Assembly (NCBI GenBank): GCA_011799875.1
Contig: CM022303.1
Location: 192,187,700 to 192,251,699, forward strand
Direction: 5' to 3'
DNA from: Thinopyrum elongatum
Taxonomy: Eukaryota > Streptophyta > Magnoliopsida > Poales > Poaceae
Length of the DNA: 64,000 bases
The stretch's first letter is position 1. Every line of letters starts with the position of its first letter. Positions 10,797 through 19,714 of the stretch are shown one piece after another. The notes beneath the pieces are model-generated. The model had not been told where the DNA came from and did no database searches. It was given only the letters and a program-made list of their open reading frames with translations. The translations under genes were made by a program, and so were the position numbers.

Positions 10797-11548
10797 ATGA
10801 ACTGCTGCTGCCGCCTACCCACTCGTTCACTTGAAGAGACTCCAATGGTGATCCGAGGGGTGAGCCTGCTGGATATGGACTTCAGCAAGGAGTTCACCTT
10901 TGAGTTCGCCATTCAGTCTCATGGTTACACCAAGTTGATTGTGATGTACACCAATGATTCGGACTCGGTGAAGCTCTGCCTCACCGAGTTCAAGCAGTAC
11001 CTACAGGATGAGAAAGCACAAGGTCGCAGGACTAGACCTTGTTCCCATCCATTCGTCTCCTGACAGGGACCAGTGTATCGCCGTCGCCCAGGTATGCGTG
11101 CGGGACGAGGTTCTCGTCTACCACTGCTGTAGGGCCATCAGAGGTTCTGGAGCATTCGCCCGTTTCATCGGCAGTGCCGACTGCACCTTCGCTACGCTGG
11201 AGAGAAGGAAGAACGCGACGATTCGGCCATCTGGTGCAACAAGCTTGTCGACATCTAGAAGTAATACAAGATCATCGGCAAGGGCAGGAGAAGGACTCCG
11301 TGGTTGACCTCGCCGAGACCATCATCAACCCCTGCTACGCTAACATGAAAGAAGACAACGATAGCAAGGACCTGAAAACATGGGAGGTACCTCTGAATCT
11401 AGCCTACATAACCTACGCGGCAAAGGACGCATACGCATGCTACGACATGTACAGGCGGATCTTGGACATTAGGGCGTGTCTGCTTCCCGTAACCGGTGAG
11501 TACACGGACAGCCGCAGTGTCATGATCAAGTGTGCCAGGAAGGTCTAG
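10797..11548 (+). pseudogene. 3'-5' exonuclease domain protein (DEDD, Werner/RNase D-like), frameshifted copy 1
   Basis: Three plus-strand frames read in succession resemble one grass exonuclease protein: about 10797-11010 (FEFAIQSHGYTKLIVMYTND), about 11010-11215 (VAGLDL, then AVAQVCVRDEVLVYHCC), and about 11230-11548 (SVVDLAETIINPCY ... YAAKDAYACYDMYRRI). The final YAAKD fits the Y-x3-D motif III of DEDDy nucleases. Motif I, normally D-x-E, reads DLV here, so the catalytic Glu is lost. Two frameshifts make it non-functional. Related copies lie at 15394-16388 and 25367-27662 on the opposite strand. The family acts on 3' ends of nucleic acids; what these grass members do is unknown to me. Confidence 0.65.
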
Positions 11549-13990
11549 ATGATGTACTTTATTTGTTTAAGCACCTTTATCATGTGAGTATTTCATGCAT
11601 TAGCCTATGTCTCGTAATTATCTGTTTTGTCCGAAATATTTCGTCTAAGAAACCATTAACATGTTTGCTTTTTTTAGTGGCTATTTGCTTATGTATGTAA
11701 CTAGTTTACTGGGTTGTCGTGCTTTGAATCTCCTTCCTCCCAACATATTCCCCTTCTCAGGTGGACCCAGCAGGTCTCGTACACAGACATCTGGGACCAA
11801 CCACCTATCCATTTGTATTTCTTTATTTTGTTCAATCTTTCGTCCTCTTCCTATACAGCGGCTGGCAGCGCTGCCGCGCATGCCTTGGTGACCCATCATA
11901 GCCTATGGCGTTCGCCAGGCCATCCCTCTACTCGCACACATTGTCCGGCAGTGGCAGCTCCACCGGCCCACCCTGCACCCGAATAAGTCAACCCTCGTAC
12001 TCCCCTCCGCCTGCGTCTTCCCCCGCTCCGGTTCGTTCGGTCCGAGGTCTCGATGCCGTCCTCCGCCTTGGTGCTCTCGCCACGGTGTCGCCGTCTGTCA
12101 TTCCCAACATGGTCAGCAAAACAAGAGGAATCGAGAGACGACTGTTCGTCGAGAGGCTGACAGTCCCGGGGCCACCAGGTCCATGGCCTAGGTTTTGTTG
12201 TTTAATATGCGCAGCCCACGACATGTTTCAACTTTTTTTGGATCCAGCAGGTATCAAGCGGCCTCTGGGCCTCCCAGCCTAGCTTGTCTATAACATCAGC
12301 AGCCCAAGTTATGTTTGTTTTTTCAAGACGACGCACAACTCAGTTCTATTTTTCTATAAGAATGCAAAACTGAACCTATGTTTTCCCTTCTATAATAGTA
12401 TATATATATTTATATTTATATCTTATTTTATTACATATATATAATAGAAACAACATAAGGTTCCGTTAAACCTGTCATTCGTCCAACCATTTTATAGACC
12501 TTCCCACTTCCTTTATTTTTGTTTTCATTAATCCTATATCTGAATTTTCTCCCACTTTCTTTTTTGATGTAATCTGAGCTTTCTCCCAGTACTTTTCCCA
12601 AGAACCAACTCAACTGTCCCACGTCTAGCCTAAAAAATAATAATACCCCACGTCCTATTAACTCATCAAATTAAAATGATATTTTATTTCGTAAATCGAA
12701 AGTTCTTACAAAATAATAATAATAATTGTTTATATATAACTTGGCAAGTTAACTCCTGGCGATTGCGTACATAAGCTTGCAAAGATTTTACTGACCAATG
12801 CAGTAATAGACGTGCAATCATGTGTTTATGTTTTTATAACATTTCTCCGTCCAGCCCAACATGATATTTTCACCCAGCCCAGCAAGTCCGCAGATTTCGA
12901 CAAAAATGCAAATGGGCTTTAAATTCTACCATAATATATAAACGGGCTGCATAGGCGCTACATCATTGTTTCACCCAGCCCACCAAATGGACTAAAAAAA
13001 CAAATGGACTGGCTGACATGTGGGCTAGTAGGTCGAAGCCTAAGCACTTTCGCAAAAAAAAATACAAAGGTCGAAGCCTAAGCAAGGCGTTGGATTTACA
13101 TCCAACGGCCGGCATTCTTCTTCAATCTCTCTTCTTCTTCCCCCAGTGCTGCCGGGACCGCCTGCTTCAGCCTCTGGCGTCCAGTGGCGCTGTTTTGCGT
13201 GCCTCACAGCGAAACGCTACCCCACCGACGGCCAAGCCATCCCTCCACTCCTCCGCACCTCCTGTTATTCTCTGCCGAGTGTAGGCCCACCCCGCACCCG
13301 AACCAGTCAAGTTTCCCACTCCTCTCCGTCTACGACTCCACTACCGCGTCTTCCCCATCTCTGGGGCATTCCAGTCTGGGGCCTCACCGTCGTCCACCGG
13401 CGTGGTGCGCTCTACACGGTGTGGTCAACGTGGTCAACAAACGAGAGTCATCGGAAGATGACTGTACGTGAGAGGCTGACAGTGGGGATGCACCACGCCC
13501 ATGGACGCATGCATGCAACTGCATCCTTTTTACCCTGAAAAATAATGTTTTCTCCCCCTGACAGTTGGGACCCACCAGCTACATCTTCGCACGCAAGGAA
13601 GTGCCTCCTTATTACGAGCAAAAAAAATGATTCCCCCCCTGACAGCTGGGACCCAGCAGCTATATCTTCACACGCAAGGAAGTGTGTCCTTATCCTCCCT
13701 GACAGCTGGGACCCACCCGGTCGAAGCGTACGTAGAGTTGTCTGTCTTGTCGCGAACGTGTATGTACATACTGGTCAATCGGTCGCTCTGCAATGATGAA
13801 CCGTGGACGAGTAAGTAGCGGCACATGTCATAGTAGAGCCCCCCACGTAGCAGTTCAGGCTGTCCCGTGTAAACCGTGTACACGTACATACAGCCACACA
13901 CCAAAAAAATACGGCCACGTACGTACATACGAGCGGGGTCTCGAAACGCGTACTCGCGCATATAGACGGCCAGGGCTCATGTACATGGAG
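11549..13990. other. Intergenic with a diverged internal duplication
   Basis: Segments at about 11905-12185 and 13230-13500 are related: GCCATCCCTCTACTC / GCCATCCCTCCACTC, CCACCCTGCACCCGAA / CCACCCCGCACCCGAA, and GAGAGGCTGACAGT in both. The stretch between them (12270-13010) is AT-rich and shows nothing. At 13553-13720 a phrase (CCCTGACAGCTGGGACCCA ... CACGCAAGGAAGTG) is repeated about 2.5 times. No supported coding region. Confidence 0.45.
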
Positions 13991-13999
13991 AGGTAACGG

Positions 14000-15393
14000 A
14001 CGGCAGCGACGTTGTCCTGTTCATCTTCAGCTAACCGGCTGGGTCACAACGGAGGAAACAGCGTCGTGTTCACCGGGAGCCAAGTGACTGGGTCGGAACG
14101 TGTCCTGTTCATCGGGAGGCAACAGACTGGGTCGGAATGTGTCGTGTTCAATGGGATCCAACTGGCTTGGATGGAACAGCCGAAACAAGGCCTGGCGTAC
14201 CGCAGAACGGAGGAAACAGCCTTGTGTTCGACCGCATACGGTCGAAACGGGGTCCTGTTCATCGGGAACGGTCTGGCGTACCGCAAAACAGAGGAAACGG
14301 ACTTGTGTTCGAGCTCCTACGGTCGAAACGGGGTGCTGTTGATCGGGAGGGGTGTGGCGTACCATAAAACGGAGGAAACGGACTTGTGTTGGAGCGCCTA
14401 TAGTCGAAACGGGGGTCCTGTTCATCAAGAGGGGTGTGGCGTACCGCAAAACAGGACTCCACGGGCTACTGTTCATCCATTGTCTACTGCCTCGCTCCAG
14501 CCTCCACGGGCAACTGTTCATCCACCGTTGACCTCCTCCATCCTCCACCTGCGACTGTTCATCCACGGCGTCTCCCTCCTGCCTCCACCAGCTACTGTTC
14601 ATCCAGCCTCCACCGGCTACTGTTCAACCAGCACTCTCCACGGGGTCCTGTTCAACCACCCCTCCATGGGCTACTGTTCATCCAGCCCTCCACCGGCTAC
14701 TGTTCATCCAGCCCTCCACGGGGTCCTGTTCATCCACCCCCAACCGGCTTGATCGGGGTCCTGTTCATCCAGCGGCAACGGCCTCTACTACCACGGGGTC
14801 CTGTTCATCCAACCCCCATCGGGAACTGTTCATCCAACCCCCAACAACGCTCACTGTTCATCAAGAGATAGCAGGTTCGATCAGCTTCAGTTAGCAGCAG
14901 TAGCGAAGGAATCGCTCGATCGGGTTCAGTTAACAGCCAGATCGATCGACCGCTCGGGTTCAGTAACGTGTAGCCTATAGTGCAATCGCTCGAGTTCAGT
15001 AGGCGAACGCCTCGCTCGGGTTCAGTTAGAGCCCAACGCCTCGCACCCATGCGCGTACGTGTACGAGAGAAATGTGCAATCCCTCCGTGCATCGCTCGGC
15101 CCCGACCACCCACCGTAACCGAGAAGTCCCTGATATTTTCCTCACCCTCGCTTCTACCACGGTTTTTTCCGTCATGGACGGCCCAAAGAATGTCATGCAG
15201 CTGCGTCACCGGCCCGCCCAGGATGAAAAGCCCATTTTCTATCATGATTTTTTGTCATAGAAGTAGGAGCCCACCACATCTATGATGATACCAGGATTTG
15301 TCATAATTATCGTCATAGAAGTGTCATAAGCATGACAGAAAAAAAATTCGTTCGGCCCGAAATGTCACGGATGTGTCTTTTTTTTTTGTAGTA
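14000..15393. mobile_element. Right end of a DNA transposon (CACTA-like) with subterminal arrays
   Basis: The stretch is packed with short repeats: a three-copy 81-bp unit (GTCGAAACGG at 14241, 14322, 14403), then many CTGTTCATCC/CTGTTCATCG phrases to about 14870, then GTCATAGAAG-type repeats. It ends in GACACATCC-complement, a T-run and TTTGTAGTA at 15393. Read inward, this is TACTACAAAAAA..., one base from a CACTACAAAA terminus. It stops exactly where exon 2 of the exonuclease pseudogene begins, which supports the boundary. The opposite end was not found, and no transposase is visible in this stretch. Superfamily assignment is inference. Confidence 0.5.
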
Positions 15394-16388
15394 ACTTCTT
15401 TTTCTTGTATGGGTCTCTCCATTCCACCTGAATATCAATGTAGTTGTCGGAGTTGATCTCCAAGCCAGATAGCTTTAGCTTGTTTTGTCTCCTTCAATGG
15501 CGAATTCGGCGAAGGTGTATTCATCATTCATGAGGAATTTGTCTAGTTCCATTGGCCTCCAAGATGTTTGTATAGACTGAATATAGTGAGACAGCACCAG
15601 TTATTTTTTAGAACCACCAATGTTTTTTTGATTTTTCTGAAACTGAAGTGCAATATGAATCCCTGAATCTGTTGCAGTGAGTAGCTGCTAATACTTTGTA
15701 CATCATAACTAGTAAATCTCATAATATATTCCATAAACAATGCATGTTTGTGCATGTTTGTTGTCTTGAATTGAATTTCATACATGTTTTAGATAGTCTG
15801 GACTATGATCTTTTTTACGTCCAAATCCATACAGGATTGAAAGTAGGTAGTAATGGTGCAGTTTTCTATTATTCAGGCAGATAATTTGTATTTAGTAAAA
15901 CAAAATAAAACTGCATGGATCGCTAGATCATCTAATTCAAGAATTGAACAGATGAGTTACATGGAGCCAGATGAAAACTGTCAATGAATTCCTATGCCAT
16001 GCTTTTTAAAAATGAGAACCAAAGTTTATATAATGGCATTTGCGATGAAGAAAATTTAAAATCAATATTGACAACCAATAGTACAGATTGATAATTATTG
16101 TCACCTGTCTTTAGCTGCAGAGATGTGGTAGACAAGGCACTCTTTTTCTATGCATAGCTGGAGCACTGCTACCCGCTGTGGCTTCACGTAGTGCGTGTAC
16201 TCAACATCAATGCTGACTAGTTTGACGGGCATTCTGCCAAGCTTCCTCCTGAGCGTGGACAACATCTTGTCCACGTCTTGACCCTTGCTCGTGCAAACAA
16301 CATGGAGCTTGTGGTTGCCGTGGAGGTCGACGTCGTGGAGCTCCCTGGTGTACCTACGGCGCTGCTTGTACAGAGGTGCATCCTCCAT
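15394..16388 (-). pseudogene. 3'-5' exonuclease domain protein, truncated copy 2
   Basis: Exon 1 runs from ATG at 16388 down to 16105 (MEDAPLYKQRRRY ... LVYHISAAKD) and contains SIDVEYTHYV, an intact D-x-E motif I. The donor is ACAG|GTGACA. Exon 2 starts at 15556 (AG|G restores an Arg codon) and carries DEYTFAEFAIEGD. It loses one base near GACAAAAC and continues in the shifted frame with LSGLEINSDNYIDIQVEW. The reading stops at 15394, where the CACTA-like end begins, so the C-terminal half with motif III is missing. The two-exon structure and phase are visible because the frame continues across the intron. It is broken by a transposon and by a frameshift. Confidence 0.65.
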
Positions 16389-17247
16389 GGCTCTCCTTTG
16401 CTCTCTCGCGTTTGCTCTGGAGAGAGAGGTTAGTGAAAGGAAGTGGGGAGAAGAAGCTGCAATGGGGTTTTTGGGGGGACGAAGCAGTTGTGTTTTCTCC
16501 TCTGCTCTTTGTGACAGGACGTGGGAGTGGTGGAGGGGGGTGGTAGCGTGGTGGGGTTGTGTTTTGAGTTACGTGGCAACTGCAGAGAGGTTCTGCTATG
16601 TGGAGGCTGTCTTAGTGCGTTGGAAATCCAAAACGTCATCCCCTCTTTTTTCGTGACAACTTCAGGTATGCACGCAACTGTCAGAAAATGTGATGATTGT
16701 GTTTTCGGTGAATTTTCCTAGTAAGTGCACTTCTTGGGTATCATGATAGAACTGCTTATGTCCATAAATCGTACTGCATGCAACTGATTTTTATTCTTCA
16801 TATATTGTATTAGATCGGATCAGGATTCATACAGATGTACGCACATTACTTTTTTGATGGAGTTCTTTCTTATTTTTCTCTTTTTTTATAGATGATGGTG
16901 ATGTAGCTTTTGTGTGGATGGAGGGTAGTGTGGATAGGGGTATCGGACTGCTTTGCTTAACTAACAGGGCTGCATTCTTGATTTTAGCCCTACTGCAATG
17001 CAGTAGAAAGGGAACTGCATTTCAGAAGTAACAATACTTCCTGCTTCCACATGACGAACTGCATTGTTGTGGGTCTCATTTTTCTTTGATGTTTTATTTT
17101 TGTACTTACTATTTTTTTAGTGGGCCATGTTATTTTAACCACTCCAGCGTGTTGGGCCTGTGTTTGGGGAGTGAAAACGCATTCGGCCCAAGTAGGCCTG
17201 TCAGCACGGCTGGTTCCCGGTGCGCTGGGTGCGCGCGCTAATGTTTA
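16389..17247. other. Upstream region of exonuclease copy 2 and spacer
   Basis: Around 16400-16650 the minus strand is a pyrimidine/purine-skewed leader with no recognisable product. From about 16750 the ACTGCA-rich domain begins. TGGGCC-type site II elements occur at about 17119-17200, ahead of the snRNA-like promoter. Confidence 0.4.
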
Positions 17248-17289
17248 GTCCCACCTCTCCCGCTGAGAGCGCGCCCGACCTGTTTATAA
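17248..17289 (+). promoter_or_regulatory. Plant snRNA-type promoter: upstream sequence element plus TATA
   Basis: GTCCCACCTCT (17248-17258) matches the plant snRNA upstream sequence element RTCCCACATCG at 9 of 11 positions. TTTATAA follows at 17283-17289. The spacing of about 24 bases (centres about 33 apart) is the arrangement described for Pol III-transcribed plant snRNA genes rather than the longer Pol II spacing. Several TGGGCC elements lie just upstream. Confidence 0.45.
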
Positions 17290-17311
17290 GCCCTGGCGAG
17301 GCAGCGGTATC

Positions 17312-17492
17312 GAACTCCTCTAGTTACTTCTTTGGGCGCTTATACACGGCGCTCGCTGCTCTATGCTCTCTGACCTGTGGGCCCATGTGTGTCCGGCCCC
17401 ATGCATCATGGCTCAGAATGGACTCGCCTACTGTGGGCGCAGACTTACTACGAGACTGGCTGGGGCCTGGTTGCACCTAGGTGGTCAATTTT
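17312..17492 (+). ncRNA. Candidate Pol III transcript of about 180 nt, identity unknown
   Basis: This is inferred from position only. A start about 25 bases after the TATA box and a run of eight T (17489-17496) as terminator would define an RNA of roughly 180 nt. The body is GC-rich and does not resemble U6, U3, U1, U2 or 7SL sequence as I know them. It may be a snoRNA-like or orphan RNA, or a snRNA promoter copied in front of unrelated DNA. Confidence 0.25.
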
Positions 17493-17496
17493 TTTT

Positions 17497-18213
17497 ATAT
17501 TTTTCCACTTATGTATTTTTCTAATATAGGGCGTGCACTACTTAGTAAATCATTTTGCACTGCATTCATCAGGTTTGTGTACTGCATGTGCACACATTCC
17601 GCACTACATATGCAGGTGCATTTTTGTGCGCTGCATGTTGGTTGCATTTTTCTTTAGTGTTTTTCCTCGTACGTAATCTTTTTCTAATATATGGTGTGCA
17701 CTACTTTATTAGGTCTGTGTGCACTGCATTCGTCAGAGTCCTGTGCTGCAAGTGTACACATTTTGCAGTGCATGCATCCTTTTTTGTGCCAACGTTGTGA
17801 CTGCTTGTACCAACGTTGCGGGCTGCATTGCTTGCATTTATGGACTGTGTTACGTGCACTAAGTCTATGCGTTGTGCACTGCATGAAAGTGCTTCTCTTG
17901 TGCTTCATTTTGAGCATGTACTGCACTTCATGCACACACATTTGTGAACTGCCTGATATTACTTTGATGAACTGCATTCACTTCTGTTTAGAATGGTCTG
18001 CGGATTATAATTTTTTAGAAATATAAATATTTAATGAGCTGCGGTTAGTGGGTGGGAAGTGCTGCAATCAAAGTACACCTTTTTTTGTTCTTTTTCTTTG
18101 GTAACATAAGCCTTTATTGATTTCCTTCATTCTTGGTAACATAAGTTTCATTAACTCTCATTTAATTTTCACTTTTATTTTCTGCGTGTATAGACCTTTT
18201 TGCATTCCTCTTC
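17497..18213. other. ACTGCA-rich spacer
   Basis: No coding region. Dense in GCACTGCAT, GTACTGCA and GAACTGCA phrases, described under the 16.7-24.5 kb motif domain. Confidence 0.6.
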
Positions 18214-18220
18214 TATAAAT
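18214..18220 (+). promoter_or_regulatory. TATA box of the B3-domain gene
   Basis: TATAAAT in TTCTATAAATGTAGG, 110 bases before the ATG at 18330. A CT-rich leader lies between. Confidence 0.5.
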
Positions 18221-18329
18221 GTAGGCCAACTTCTAACCTTTATTTGTAGTTCATTTCTCCTCTGGCCGCAACTTCTCTCCTTCCTCTAGCCTCTCTTTAT
18301 TTCTTTTCATTTTCTAGGTTTTTGTTGTG

Positions 18330-19367
18330 ATGGCTGCAGGCCCCTGCGCGAATCTCTCCTGCTGCGGCCATGGTTGTGTTGTGCCGACGCACTGCAATTG
18401 CTTAGCTTGCTCGCAGGCCCGTCGTGCTCGCCGGGGGGGGGGCAAGGTCTTGTGCCAAGCTGGGCGAGCGGAGCAGCTTGCATATGGCACAGTATTCACG
18501 GAAGGATTGGATATGGGCCACATCAACGTTGCTGCATTCTATTCCGCCCTGCTTCGCTGTGGCCTTGGCCGCACAAGTCCTTTTGTCCATCAGCTTACGC
18601 CAACAGACGTGGAGACTCACTACAAGATGGTATTTTTTGCTTGATCTGATTTTTTTCTTTGTGTCTTTTATTTTTTTGTATAATTCCATACTAGTCTGAA
18701 CTTCTAGTATTTTAGGAACACACTTATCTTGTTTTATTGAAGTGTACTGCACTGTGTACTTATATCTTGTTTTTATTTTTTTGCTTGTGTGCATGGAGCT
18801 CATGTTTTAGTTTGCATGGTTACAATATGTGAACTGCTTAGATATTAGATGAGCACTACTAGTTTTCACAATTTTCCCCGCTTGTACCGTGTGTACTACA
18901 TGCAGCTATTCTCAAGAATTGCATGATAGTTAGAAGCATACTGCATATTAGCATGTTCCGTACTGCATACTAGCATGCTTTTTATCTGTACTGCTTGTTG
19001 GACTGTTGTGCACTTCATCTAGCTCGTGTATGTACTGTGTGTAGGTTTTTTACTGCTCTATGCACAGTATGAGAATTGTACTGCTAGTATCGTCCTCAAA
19101 CAATTTTATTATTTTTTGCAGAAAATCCCCTAACGAGCGGTTAGGTATCTCCGGCTCAAGAAGAAGGGAATTCTCCAAGTTATTCTCGGCAATGGACACC
19201 TGAAACCAGCCAAGTACCGTGTAGGCGTTGATGGGCGGCTGTATCTGCAGAAAGGCTGGAAGGAATTTGTCATTGATAGTAGCCTGAAGTCTCAGCAAGT
19301 TGTTGTCCTCAACTTCTTTGAACTCGAGGATCGTATGGTTAGAATCACGTTTGACGTGATTGGTTAA
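18330..19367 (+). pseudogene. B3-domain protein, two exons, one stop near the start of exon 2
   Basis: Exon 1 is 18330-18629 (100 codons) with a cysteine-rich beginning (CANLSCCGHGC ... CNCLAC) and ends in TDVETHYKM|GTATTT. Exon 2 begins after TTTTTTGCAG at 19122 and ends at TAA 19365-19367. It reads as a B3 fold: LRLKKKGILQVIL, YRVGVDGRLYLQKGWKEFV, QQVVVLNFFELEDRMVRITF. The typical B3 'W-x-x-F' core is present as GWKEFV. The fourth codon of exon 2 is TAA (19131-19133), so the product is truncated before the domain; CAA-to-TAA would explain it. B3 proteins are plant DNA-binding transcription factors. The same HYKM-then-B3 exon junction occurs in the gene at 36833-37483, which supports the model. 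Confidence 0.6.
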
Positions 19368-19714
19368 GGTTATGAGGTTGATTGTAATAAGTACTTTTGC
19401 GTATCGAACGCTTCATCTTTTGATGTGATTTGTAATAAGTACTTTTATGATCTGAACCGCTTGGATTATAAGTCAGAACTTCGTGCTATCTATGAGCTAA
19501 CTGCATTTTTTTATGGGTTGTGGATCAAAATGTGTCAATGTTTACTCCAGACTGCTATATATATGGTTTACTCTATACATCATTTCTCTCGTATGGTTTA
19601 GTTGAAGAACTCATAGTCAGCGGGAAATTTGTGTTTTACACAAAATTTAAACTGATACATAAGTCATACAGATATGCAAACTGCTATATATATGATTAAT
19701 TTATTGAACTGCAT
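19368..19714. other. Spacer between the B3 gene and the convergent FAR1-like gene
   Basis: AT-rich 3' flanks of two convergent genes, with ACTGCA phrases at 19497 and 19707. Nothing else seen. Confidence 0.5.

Noticed and set aside
14012..14752. 246-codon frame with repeated GLAYR-type units
   Set aside because: It is a by-product of the 81-bp and CTGTTCATC subterminal repeats of a transposon end.
17312..17492. Call of a specific RNA (U3 or U6) behind the snRNA-type promoter
   Set aside because: The body lacks the conserved boxes of these RNAs as I know them, so only an unnamed candidate is reported.
18620..18632. CACTACAAG as a CACTA transposon terminus (also at 37132)
   Set aside because: Both lie in exons and encode the shared HYKM ending of the B3 genes, with no matching opposite end.
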